DNA from: Zobellia amurskyensis
Lineage (GTDB): Bacteria; Bacteroidota; Bacteroidia; Flavobacteriales; Flavobacteriaceae
Length of the DNA stretch: 58,044 nt
Assembly: GCF_009725985.1 (NCBI RefSeq)
Contig: NZ_RCNR01000028.1
Location: 1 to 58,044 of the forward strand
Reading direction: 5' to 3'
Program-made: the position numbers and the translations under genes
Notes under the pieces: model-generated
What the model saw: only the letters and a program-made list of their open reading frames with translations
Told to the model about the DNA's origin: nothing
The model's database searches: none
Shown here: positions 7,698 through 16,106 of the stretch, piece by piece
Numbering within the stretch: position 1 is the first letter of the stretch
Layout: the number at the start of each line of letters is the position of its first letter

Positions 7698-10600
7698 TTA
7701 GTATGAGATTTTTAAACCGATTGTATAGGTCTTGGATATAGGGTAGTTACCGCCGGAATTGTAGCCGGACGTGAGTATGTCACTAGAAGTTCCATCAGGA
7801 TTCCAGCCTCTCCACTTAGTAGAGGTAAATAGGTTGTTTCCTGAAAAATAGATTTGCAAACCGGAAAGTTTAATCCTCTCCAAGAGGTTTTCCTGAAAAT
7901 TATAACCTACTCGTAAGTCTCTAAACCTGAAATAATCTCCATTGTTCTCTTCAACGGTAACAGAGCTACGCAGAATTTTTCTAGAGTTGGAAAAATTACC
8001 AAAGTTGGGTTGTCCCAAAAATCCATCAGGATTGTTGACAGGGTGGTACCTATTGTCAAAGTAATATTTGGTAGGAACCCCAAAACCTTCCCCGGATTCA
8101 GTTATCGAACTAAGGTCGCCATCTAATAATGTTCTTCCTTCAACACCTGCAAAATTGGCGCTTATAGTAAACCCTTTGTAATCTAAGTTTACCCCAAACC
8201 CGTAGGTGAAGTCAGGAGCATAAGTGCCTTTGGATATTTTATCATCATCATCTATAACACCGTCATTATTGAGGTCAACCACTTTTAAATCGCCCGTAAG
8301 CGTACCGTCTAAATGTGGTGTAGAGTCGATTTCTTCTTGTGTCTTGAATACACCATCTAAGGTGTAGCCATAGATTTCAGCAATAGGTCTACCAATCTGG
8401 GTTGTAAAAAGTTGGTCCCTACCTGTAGCAATTTTATCTTGACCGGGCCCAAGAGCAATAACTTCGTTCTCATATGAGGTTAGGTTAGCATTGAATCCAA
8501 TACCTAATTCTCCTACTTTAAAGCTGTTGCCAGATATTTGAAATTCCCAGCCTTGGTTTTCCATCTCTCCAATATTGGCCAATACATTATCATAACCAGT
8601 TTGCTGTGGAACGGGAACATCCAATAGCAAATCTTTGGTGTTGGTCTTGTAATAGGCCATGTTAAAGTTTAGCTTGTTATTGAACAAACCAAGGTCTAGG
8701 CCAATGTTAAAGGAAGAAGCTACTTCCCAACCCAAATCTGGATTAGGGGCAGATGTGGTAATATATCCTGGTGCAATACCACCATCAAATACATAGTTGG
8801 AATCCGTTACCAATGCTTTAGAAGCGTAGGTGCCAATCTGGTTGTTACCTGTTTGTCCCCAACTGGCCGATATTTTACCAAAACTTACAACATCATTTTG
8901 AGGGAAAAATTCTTCTCTAGTAAACACCCAACCTGCTGCAATAGAAGGGAAGTTACCCCATCTGTTGTTGATTCCGAATCTAGAAGAACCGTCTCGACGA
9001 ATAGCTGCTGATATCAGATATTTAGAATCGAAATCATATTGCAAACGAGCCAAGTAAGACTCTAACGTCCATATACCTACATCCGCCGATGCCGTAAAAG
9101 CACTAGCGCCCGCAATGTTCTGAATGTTATCATCTGCGTATCCGGTACCTATTACCCTGGTATAATCCGTATTTTCCTTTTGAAAAGTATAACCACCTAA
9201 GAGGTTAAGGTGATGTTTCCCAAAACTCTTGTCATACGTTAAGGTATTCTCTAGCAAATAGTTGATTTTGTTCTGTTTGCGTTGTTCTCCATTGGCATCC
9301 GCTCTAGGGGCTGGAGTTCGGTATGATCCCACACCAATAGGGTAGTAGTAGTCCCTAACATAGGAATCATAATCGCCACCCAATGAGAATTTATAGGTTA
9401 GTCCCTCTAGAATTTCTGCATCAATAAAGGCATTACCAAAAATCCTAAATCGTTTTTTTACGTCCGTAATTAAATTGGCTGTGGCAATTAGGTTTTCAAC
9501 CGGTGTACCGTTAATGCGAACGCCTTCAACTTCATGCTGTTCGTGTACAAGTTGATCACTAATATTAATGCTTCCATCTGAATTATATGGACTATAAAAT
9601 GGAAAATTAAGAACAGAGAGCCCCAATACACCGTTGCTACGGCTACCTTGATCTACTGAGTTTTCAATAGAATATGTAGGTTTTAAGTTGATGCCAAATT
9701 TGACCTTTTCCGAGATTTGACTCTGAAGGTTTACAGATCCCGAGTAACGTTTAAAATCCGTACCAACAACAACACCTTCTTGATCATAATATCCTAAAGA
9801 TGTATAGTAGGTTGTTTTTTCATTTCCTCCAGAAACAGAAAGCGCATAGTTCGATAAAGCAGCATTTCTGAAGCCTTCATTGATCCAGTCAGTATTCACA
9901 AGACCGGGCTCACCATTTAAGTAGGGAGTTAATTCCGGCAAGAAAAGTTCACGACCGTCAATTTGTTTTCCATCAATTAGTTTTGTGACCCTTACAGAGT
10001 TTGGATCTGTTTCGCTTCTATTAGCGGGGTCTTTGGAAACATAGCCCCAGTTCCTAGCTTCAGTTAGGAATTGAGCAAACTCATAACCATCTACCAATTC
10101 CACTCCGGAGCTTTGCTGTTGCACGCCTCCATAAGTTTCTAGTGTTACCGTTGTCTTTTGATTACGGGTACCGGATTTGGTAGTAATCAATATTACTCCA
10201 TTAGCAGCTCTTGAACCATAGATAGATGCAGAAGCAGCATCTTTTAAAATATTGATTTCGGCAATATCGTTAGGGTTTACAGAACTTAATGAACTACCCT
10301 CCGTAAGCGGAAAACCATCAACTACGATTAAAGGGTTGGTACCCGCAGTTAGTGTTCCTGTACCTCTAATGATAATTTGCGAATCTGTACCCGGTTGCCC
10401 GTTTGATTGGTTAATAATTACCCCGGAAATTTTACCGGCCAGTTGCTGGTCAACCGTAGCAGCGGTAACATTTTCAAGTTCGCTGTTTTTTATTTCTGAA
10501 ACCGACCCAACAACTTTGGCCCTGGCCTGTTGTCCGTAGCCAATAAGTACAACTTCTTGTAGTGCGGAAGAAGCCATGGATAATTTAATGTCTATCTGAG

Positions 10601-11180
10601 TCTCGTTTCCTACAGGAATATATTCCGTGTTGTAACCAATATAAGAAACAACCAATACCGCATCAGGACCAACATCAATACTATAATTACCGTCAAAATC
10701 GGTAGCCGTACCATTAGTAGTTCCTTTTTCTACAATTGAGGCACCAGGTAAGGGTTGGCCGGTTTCGTCTAGGACCCTTCCTTCAACTTGTTGAAAAATT
10801 AGGTCAACAACTTTTTTTTCGGTTTGCTTTCGTCTATCTATGGAAATGTTCTCATCAATTCGCCTGAATGCAAGACCAGCGTCTTTGGCCAGAATCTCCA
10901 AAACCGATTTTAAGGAAACCCCACTGTAATTAAAGTTGTACCTATTTTTTAAATTGGTAATGGAACGCCCATAAACAAAGTTAAATGCAGTTTGTTCCTC
11001 AATAGTTGAGATGACCTCTTCAATAGAGGCATTCCTTAGGGATAGTTCTACGGAAACTTGGTCTAATCGTTGTGCTTCAACCGTCGATGCAAAAAGAGGG
11101 TTCATTAGCGCAACAATCACAAGTAGAACGGTAATTTTCATTGTCAACGCAATAAATTGTTTAATACTTAGTGAATTCAT
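7698..11180 (-). CDS. SusC/RagA family TonB-dependent receptor with STN domain
   Basis: 1160 residues. Order: signal peptide (to about 36), STN secretin/TonB short N-terminal domain (about 40-115, VELSLRNASIEEVISTIEEQ), carboxypeptidase-D-like domain (about 130-215, GRVLDETGQPLPGASI), plug domain (about 225-335, with the SusC hallmark ILKDAASASIYGSRAANGV), and a 22-strand barrel ending in an aromatic-rich strand. The STN domain is the part that signals to FecR-type anti-sigma factors, and a FecR gene lies immediately upstream, so the receptor is expected both to import and to report ligand. It pairs with SusD downstream. The 126-bp gap to FecR contains a hairpin plus T7 on the opposite strand (see 11229-11272). 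Confidence 0.95.
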   Translation of the reverse strand: MNSLSIKQFIALTMKITVLLVIVALMNPLFASTVEAQRLDQVSVELSLRNASIEEVISTIEEQTAFNFVYGRSITNLKNRYNFNYSGVSLKSVLEILAKDAGLAFRRIDENISIDRRKQTEKKVVDLIFQQVEGRVLDETGQPLPGASIVEKGTTNGTATDFDGNYSIDVGPDAVLVVSYIGYNTEYIPVGNETQIDIKLSMASSALQEVVLIGYGQQARAKVVGSVSEIKNSELENVTAATVDQQLAGKISGVIINQSNGQPGTDSQIIIRGTGTLTAGTNPLIVVDGFPLTEGSSLSSVNPNDIAEINILKDAASASIYGSRAANGVILITTKSGTRNQKTTVTLETYGGVQQQSSGVELVDGYEFAQFLTEARNWGYVSKDPANRSETDPNSVRVTKLIDGKQIDGRELFLPELTPYLNGEPGLVNTDWINEGFRNAALSNYALSVSGGNEKTTYYTSLGYYDQEGVVVGTDFKRYSGSVNLQSQISEKVKFGINLKPTYSIENSVDQGSRSNGVLGLSVLNFPFYSPYNSDGSINISDQLVHEQHEVEGVRINGTPVENLIATANLITDVKKRFRIFGNAFIDAEILEGLTYKFSLGGDYDSYVRDYYYPIGVGSYRTPAPRADANGEQRKQNKINYLLENTLTYDKSFGKHHLNLLGGYTFQKENTDYTRVIGTGYADDNIQNIAGASAFTASADVGIWTLESYLARLQYDFDSKYLISAAIRRDGSSRFGINNRWGNFPSIAAGWVFTREEFFPQNDVVSFGKISASWGQTGNNQIGTYASKALVTDSNYVFDGGIAPGYITTSAPNPDLGWEVASSFNIGLDLGLFNNKLNFNMAYYKTNTKDLLLDVPVPQQTGYDNVLANIGEMENQGWEFQISGNSFKVGELGIGFNANLTSYENEVIALGPGQDKIATGRDQLFTTQIGRPIAEIYGYTLDGVFKTQEEIDSTPHLDGTLTGDLKVVDLNNDGVIDDDDKISKGTYAPDFTYGFGVNLDYKGFTISANFAGVEGRTLLDGDLSSITESGEGFGVPTKYYFDNRYHPVNNPDGFLGQPNFGNFSNSRKILRSSVTVEENNGDYFRFRDLRVGYNFQENLLERIKLSGLQIYFSGNNLFTSTKWRGWNPDGTSSDILTSGYNSGGNYPISKTYTIGLKISY

Positions 11181-11228
11181 AACTTCACAAAATGTTTAAT
11201 GGTTATCTATTTAATCGTTAAATGCTAT

Positions 11229-11272
11229 GCAGTCTGTTGATCCTCGCCAAAGTGTCACAGGCTGCTTTTTTT
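11229..11272 (+). terminator. hairpin plus T7 antisense to the susC leader, candidate end of an antisense RNA
   Basis: On the plus strand GCAGTCTGT (11229-11237) can pair with ACAGGCTGC (11257-11265; one G-T pair), followed directly by seven T (11266-11272). No plus-strand gene precedes it: both neighbours (SusC from 11180, FecR to 11307) are on the minus strand. It therefore looks like the 3' end of a plus-strand transcript overlapping the susC start, or else a fold in the susC leader. I did not find a clear TAnnTTTG promoter on the plus strand. Confidence 0.4.
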
Positions 11273-11306
11273 GTTTTGAGTCTATCTTACATGGTGGTTT
11301 AGGGTT

Positions 11307-12299
11307 TTAATGGTTGCATGATCCTTTTAATAAAATGGTGTTATTTTCTAAATACTCATAATCCATTCCTTTGGTAGCAAATTTTATACTCTCTAAGACT
11401 ACATGAAGTTTTGCTTTCTCGTAACGTGCCGTAATATGACAGTTTTTAAGAGCTGGAGACTGGAAGTCTACTTCAATACCATACCATCTGGTTAGCATTT
11501 TTGAGGCCTCTAAGAAAGTGATGTCGTTAAATCTGATAATTCCATTTTTCCAATCTAGATAATTCTCATTGGCAACGGTAGATGTAATAAGTTCATCCCC
11601 TTTTTTACTATACTCAGCCATTTGGTTTGGCGCTAGATATACCGTATTGATGTCACCATCCTTATTTTCCGATTGTACGCGTACTTTCCCTGTCCTGACC
11701 GTAACTGATATATTTTCGCTAAAATCGTAAGCGTTTACATTGAACGAGGTTCCCAATACTTGAGTTGTTACGTTCTCGGTATGTATGATAAACGGTTTAT
11801 TCGGATTTTTTGCTACTTCAAAAAATGCTTCACCTATTAATTTCACATCTCTAGTAGAATGCTCGTTGAAGCTTTCGGGAAACTCAATGCTACTGCCAGC
11901 ATTTAAACTAATCTTTGTTCCGTCTTGTAATTTTAGGGTTGAGCGTTGACCCCATTCTGTGGATTTAATTATAAATTTCTGTGCAATAACCTCGGTTTCG
12001 GCAAAAGGATTTACATTATAGAAAACTGCGCTTAAACTAAATAATAATAGAACTATTGCTGCGGAAATCTTCAGCCATTTATATTTAGTGTTAGGTTGAG
12101 TTTTAGTTGGAATTGTTCTCTTTTTAATAATGTTGGAATATATCTCATCTTGAATAAGAGTTTCTTCTTCAAGCTCGATTAGAGGTGCTTCGGTTTCATT
12201 ATAACCATCAAGAACTTTATCCATTAGTTCTTGTTCCTTCTGGTTACATCTACCTGAGGTATATTTATCGATTAAATGTTGAAGTTCCTTTTCGGTCAT
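11307..12299 (-). CDS. FecR family anti-sigma factor
   Basis: 330 residues. The cytoplasmic N-terminal part (about 1-75) begins ELQHLIDKYTSGRCNQKEQELMDKVLDG, as in flavobacterial FecR proteins. One transmembrane helix (about 77-97, ISAAIVLLLFSLSAVFY) is followed by the FecR domain (RSTLKLQDGTKISLNAGSSI, GEAFFEVAKNPNKPFIIHT, VLGTSFNVNAY, APNQMAEY) and a C-terminal DUF4974-type region (FNDITFLEASKMLTRWYGIEVDF) that contacts the STN domain of the receptor. It should hold the sigma factor encoded upstream until the SusC-like receptor reports ligand. Gene order sigma-FecR-SusC-SusD is canonical. Confidence 0.95.
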   Translation of the reverse strand: MTEKELQHLIDKYTSGRCNQKEQELMDKVLDGYNETEAPLIELEEETLIQDEIYSNIIKKRTIPTKTQPNTKYKWLKISAAIVLLLFSLSAVFYNVNPFAETEVIAQKFIIKSTEWGQRSTLKLQDGTKISLNAGSSIEFPESFNEHSTRDVKLIGEAFFEVAKNPNKPFIIHTENVTTQVLGTSFNVNAYDFSENISVTVRTGKVRVQSENKDGDINTVYLAPNQMAEYSKKGDELITSTVANENYLDWKNGIIRFNDITFLEASKMLTRWYGIEVDFQSPALKNCHITARYEKAKLHVVLESIKFATKGMDYEYLENNTILLKGSCNH

Positions 12300-12380
12300 T
12301 ATTATGATGCTCTAATAGTAAGAGTGTAAATTGGCCGATGACCCTAAGGAAGAATGTACTTTTTTTTTGAAAAAAATAAT

Positions 12381-12908
12381 TCAAGAAGCAATTACAGGGG
12401 TCAATCGTTTGATTGACTGTGTGATATGGTACTCAACAGTTTTTATTGAAATATTCAATTCATGAGCAATTTCTTTATTGGAAAGGTCATCAAACCTACT
12501 CATGGTAAAAATCTGTTTGGTTTTTAATGGCAAGGAGTTGATACCATTTTCTATTTTGGACTTTGTTTCCCTAAAGTCTAATTCTCTCTCTGTGTTGTTT
12601 TCTGTATCGACAAGATTTATCTGAGTTAGTAAATCAATATAATTTTTGTTTTTTCTGATATATTCCAAACACTTGTATTTAGTTGCAGAAAATAAGTAAG
12701 ATTTTACATTTTTGATTTCGAGCTCCTTCCTTTTGGTCCAGAGGTTACAGAAAACATCTTGAACTACATCTTTGGCTTCCGTTTCATTCTTTAACAGCTT
12801 TAGGGAGAATAGGTAGAGGCTTTTCCAGAGCCGGTCATAGAGTTGCTTAAAAGCAACCTCGTTGTCTTTGAGAGTGAGCAAAAACAAATTGGCATCTGAG
12901 ATTTTCAT
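12381..12908 (-). CDS. RNA polymerase ECF-type sigma-70 factor
   Basis: 175 residues. Region 2 is seen at about 25-95 (FKQLYDRLWKSLYLFSLKLLKNETEAKDVVQDVFCNLW) and region 4 at about 115-172 (INSLPLKTKQIFTMSRFDDLSNKEIAHELNISIKTVEYHI), both in the form of Bacteroidetes family-1 ECF factors linked to FecR. It should direct transcription of the adjacent SusC/SusD/phosphodiesterase operon. It is the first gene of the locus, 81 bp upstream of FecR. The 636-bp region before its start is repeat-rich and shared with the divergent nuclease gene. Confidence 0.93.
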   Translation of the reverse strand: MKISDANLFLLTLKDNEVAFKQLYDRLWKSLYLFSLKLLKNETEAKDVVQDVFCNLWTKRKELEIKNVKSYLFSATKYKCLEYIRKNKNYIDLLTQINLVDTENNTERELDFRETKSKIENGINSLPLKTKQIFTMSRFDDLSNKEIAHELNISIKTVEYHITQSIKRLTPVIAS

Positions 12909-13059
12909 AGGTGTGGTCTAACACCTGCAATGATACCCAGATAAGTTAACCCATATATTACCTAAACTTTAATTTTGTTTTATAATAACTTCAAATCACA
13001 AGGGTCTATGTTGATTTAAAAATTCAACATGTTAACATATATCAACAAACTTTTATCGT

Positions 13060-13400
13060 TAAGGTGGGGTGATGTGGTTGTAGTATGGTTGCGGCGGTTG
13101 GGGTGATATACTTATAGTGTGGTAGTCGTATGGTTATGGTTACTTGGAGATGTGGTAATATGGTAATATTTGATTATTAGTTATTTGCAGTAGGGGTGCA
13201 ATGTGTTTATGACGGTGATGCGGGTGTACCCTGGTTGTGACACGGTTGTACCATGGTTGTACCGTGGTTGTACCGTGGTTGTCGCGAGCGGGTCATGTGG
13301 TCCTATTTGATAATCAAGTATTTACGAGGTGGGGCGATACGGTGATATTACGATTGAGACATCGGGTAGTATGGTAATTGTAATTACACTTGGTTAAAAT
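13060..13400. repeat. degenerate G-rich repeat region upstream of the nuclease gene
   Basis: Between the sigma gene and the nuclease (12909-13580) no gene is seen. The plus strand is strongly G/T-biased. Three imperfect copies of a motif like GGTGGGGTGATGTGG recur near 13062, 13189 and 13329, about 130-140 bp apart, the last two each preceded by a similar stretch around TATTTGATNAT. A compact tandem array of about 11-bp units ACCGTGGTTGT lies at 13228-13282, the last two units (13261-13282) identical. It is not CRISPR-like because there are no unique spacers. Function unknown; it could be promoter-proximal expression-tuning repeat DNA. Confidence 0.6.
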
Positions 13401-13580
13401 AAGGTGTTGTGTGTGACTTAATAGTACTATCTACACCACGCCAAATCGTACTTGAAATTTAGTCTCTTTTACTACTATTTAGGTCAATTTCCAAGCATTC
13501 TATACAACGCACAATAAGTAAGTGAAATATTACATTATGTTTACATGACATCACATTGTAAAACTAAAAGTAATAGCCTT

Positions 13581-15029
13581 ATGAAGAACTTTACCCCAAA
13601 TTATGTTTCTCTTTTTGCTCTCGTATCCTTATTTTTAATTGGTTGTTCCAAGGATGAATATCATCCGGATAATTCTATTTACGAGGAAATTCCAATAGAA
13701 GCAATCCCGTTAGAAGGGATTACAATAAATGGTGAACTGGATGTTCCCACATATTACTATGACAATCAAGGTCCACACAAGCATAAATCTCAAAACTTAA
13801 CAGCAAAAGATGTTGGGTTTACTGAAACTTTTGAGTCTGGTTCAAAAGGAACTTATGCCGCAGGCAGTGTAAGTTTATCCCCTTCTGGAGATTGGTATCT
13901 TGATGATGCCCTTTTAGGTTCTTTAACGAACGACCGAAAGTTCGGATCTAAGTCCGTAAGAATTAGGAATACCGGAATGTTAACCATGAGTTTCAATATG
14001 GATAATGGAGCTAGTAGTATTCTTGTCCGCCATGCTGCATATGGTAGTAACGGTTCATCGGATTGGAGATTGGTATCGTCTTATGATGATGGTGTAACCT
14101 GGTACTTTGTAGGGGACACTATAACCACGAATTCAACGACATTGAACACGGTTACATTTGAGGTAAATGATACCCAAAGTGTCCGGTATGGTATTTATAA
14201 GATTTCTGGGGGCTCTAATAGAATTAATATAGATAATATTGAAATTGATATAAATACATCAGGGGGTGGGGATAGTCCATCTATGGATAGTAACCTTACT
14301 TTTGGCAATCCTTCTGATGCAGCTTCCTCTCCTAATAATTATTTCCTTTCTAAACCAGATTTCAGCCTTTCATATAATAACAGTAACGGTACTGCCAATT
14401 GGGTCAGCTGGCATTTAAGCGAGGCATGGACAGGTACTACTTCAAGATGTAACTGTTTCAAATCGGATACAACTTTGCCAAATACTTTTTTTAGAGCAAC
14501 AACCAGTGATTATACCAATTCTGGTTTTGATAGGGGCCATTTATGTCCTTCGGCAGACCGTAATGGTAACGAAGACTCAAATGAGAACACCTATTATATG
14601 ACCAATATAGCACCACAGGCTCCGGATAATAACCGTAGGTCGTGGGCCAATCTTGAAAGCTATTTACGTTCCTTAACTTTAGATGGGAATGAAGTCCATA
14701 TTATTTCCGGGGTTGTTGGAACCGGTGGAACGGGAAGCAATGGGGCTGCAAATACTATATCGAATGGAAAAATAAACGTGCCGGATTCTTTCTGGAAAGT
14801 AGCATTGATTTTACCTAATGGAACTAATGATATTCAACGTGTGACCACATCCACAAGGGTAATAGCTGTACTGGTTCCTAATGACCAAGATATAAACACG
14901 GATTGGACACAATTCAAAACCACGGTAGATAATATAGAGAGTTTGACAGGGTATGACCTGTTTGAGAACATATCCGATACTATAGAATCTGTTTTAGAGT
15001 CTACTGTGGATACTGAGCCGTCTGTATAA
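13581..15029 (+). CDS. lipoprotein DNA/RNA non-specific endonuclease (NUC family)
   Basis: About 482 residues from the ATG at 13581, chosen because it puts a lipoprotein signal at the N-terminus (SLFLIGCSKDE, Cys about residue 23); the ATG at 13545 adds 12 polar residues. Residues about 70-230 form a beta-sandwich of carbohydrate-binding type (GDWYLDDALLG, RINIDNIEID). The C-terminal half is the DNA/RNA non-specific nuclease domain: the catalytic DRGH motif at 317-320 (GFDRGHLCPSADR), the Asn ligand region NTYYMTNIAPQ, and ANLESYLRSL. It should degrade nucleic acid at the outer surface, supplying phosphate and nucleosides, which fits its position next to a phosphodiester-uptake locus. Tandem 11-bp repeats lie on both sides. 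Confidence 0.9.
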   Translation: MKNFTPNYVSLFALVSLFLIGCSKDEYHPDNSIYEEIPIEAIPLEGITINGELDVPTYYYDNQGPHKHKSQNLTAKDVGFTETFESGSKGTYAAGSVSLSPSGDWYLDDALLGSLTNDRKFGSKSVRIRNTGMLTMSFNMDNGASSILVRHAAYGSNGSSDWRLVSSYDDGVTWYFVGDTITTNSTTLNTVTFEVNDTQSVRYGIYKISGGSNRINIDNIEIDINTSGGGDSPSMDSNLTFGNPSDAASSPNNYFLSKPDFSLSYNNSNGTANWVSWHLSEAWTGTTSRCNCFKSDTTLPNTFFRATTSDYTNSGFDRGHLCPSADRNGNEDSNENTYYMTNIAPQAPDNNRRSWANLESYLRSLTLDGNEVHIISGVVGTGGTGSNGAANTISNGKINVPDSFWKVALILPNGTNDIQRVTTSTRVIAVLVPNDQDINTDWTQFKTTVDNIESLTGYDLFENISDTIESVLESTVDTEPSV

Positions 15030-15043
15030 CTAGATTTAGGTCG

Positions 15044-15101
15044 CCGGTACAACTATAAGCTGTACCGGTGGTAAGCCGGTGGTAAGCCAGTGGTAAGCCA
15101 G
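15044..15101 (+). repeat. inverted repeat running into an 11-bp tandem array after the nuclease gene
   Basis: CCGGTACA (15044-15051) pairs with TGTACCGG (15061-15068). The right arm overlaps three tandem 11-bp units: CCGGTGGTAAG at 15065-15075 and 15076-15086, CCAGTGGTAAG at 15087-15097, then CCAG and TTTTTT. The hairpin is a plausible terminator for the nuclease gene, 14 bp after its stop. The rest of the gap to 15294 is AT-rich and shows nothing clear. Confidence 0.65.
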
Positions 15102-15293
15102 TTTTTTAAAACCTAATATATTTTCTATTGACTGAAAATCAATAGTTTATGTTTTTTTCTTGTACCTGGCCTCATCATGGGGGTACATCCTTAAAAATGG
15201 TATATACTATTGTGACCAGGACTAAGGGCTTCCATTTTTTTTTGAATTTCAATTAAAGATTTGGATTGAATACGGTGAAAACTATTAGGCGAT

Positions 15294-16088
15294 TCAGGTT
15301 GTATTCTTTTCCGCTTGTTTGATAAAAACATTGTCGATTAAAAAGTTTATGGCATCACTTTCAGACAATAGTGGTGCCTTTTTCTTTTTAACTTTTAGTT
15401 TCTTTTCTGGTGACGATGCTGATTGCCTTTTTGCGGCAAGGTTAGAATTAGTGTCATCATGTTCAAAATTATATTGTTCATTCAAAATCAACATAATTTT
15501 TAATGAAGCTTCAAACTTCAGTATTTCATCCAATATGGGAAGTTTAGATATTAAGTTTTCATCAAAATAGTTAGTGTCACCAACAAGGAAGTGGGTGAGT
15601 GGCATGGGGTTTCGGGTAACAAGTTTTTCTTGTAATACTTCCTTTCTCATATTAAAAAGCTCTAGCTTTTTTGCTCTTTTCATACTAGCAAAGCCGGTTC
15701 CAGACTTGTTGACACTTAGGATATCAAATTCATCTTTTATGATATACTGTGCAATCTCCTTATAATAATTCAGGGCGATCTTTCTAGCCTCTATTTCGTC
15801 GAGCCCCATGGCATCTTCTTCATAGTTGTATAGAAATCCTATTAGGGAATTTTCGATTACATCCTCGTAAACCTCAAGGATGTAATCATAAAATTCTTTG
15901 CACATTACGCTATTGGGTACGTACACCGGTTGACTGTTTTGTTGAGTAACCGGATTCGGGCTCTTATCAAGAGAAAGTATGACACGGTCCACTTTTTGAA
16001 ACAATCCATTGGATAGATGTATTTCTTTTAGCTCGTTTAGAGTTACAGAATTTAAATCCAAGTCTTTTAATAGTCCGAAATAAGTCAT
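15294..16088 (-). CDS. integrase-associated hypothetical protein, element A
   Basis: 264 residues, mostly helical, without signal peptide or membrane segment. It starts 18 bp after the stop of the tyrosine integrase and is surely co-transcribed with it. The same position after the second integrase is filled by the 233-residue protein at 34695-35396. The two share little overall, but both end in a Lys-rich linker followed by a similar motif (LLSESDAINFLIDNVF here, LITDREAREFLLETVF there), so they are probably diverged versions of one accessory protein. No family is recognised. A role in excision or integration with its integrase is a guess from the conserved arrangement. Confidence 0.6.
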   Translation of the reverse strand: MTYFGLLKDLDLNSVTLNELKEIHLSNGLFQKVDRVILSLDKSPNPVTQQNSQPVYVPNSVMCKEFYDYILEVYEDVIENSLIGFLYNYEEDAMGLDEIEARKIALNYYKEIAQYIIKDEFDILSVNKSGTGFASMKRAKKLELFNMRKEVLQEKLVTRNPMPLTHFLVGDTNYFDENLISKLPILDEILKFEASLKIMLILNEQYNFEHDDTNSNLAAKRQSASSPEKKLKVKKKKAPLLSESDAINFLIDNVFIKQAEKNTT

Positions 16089-16106
16089 TGGTTCAATTTA
16101 ATTCTA

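Noticed and set aside
13228-13282. Tandem 11-bp repeats as a CRISPR array
   Set aside because: Units are contiguous without unique spacers and far too short; no cas genes nearby.
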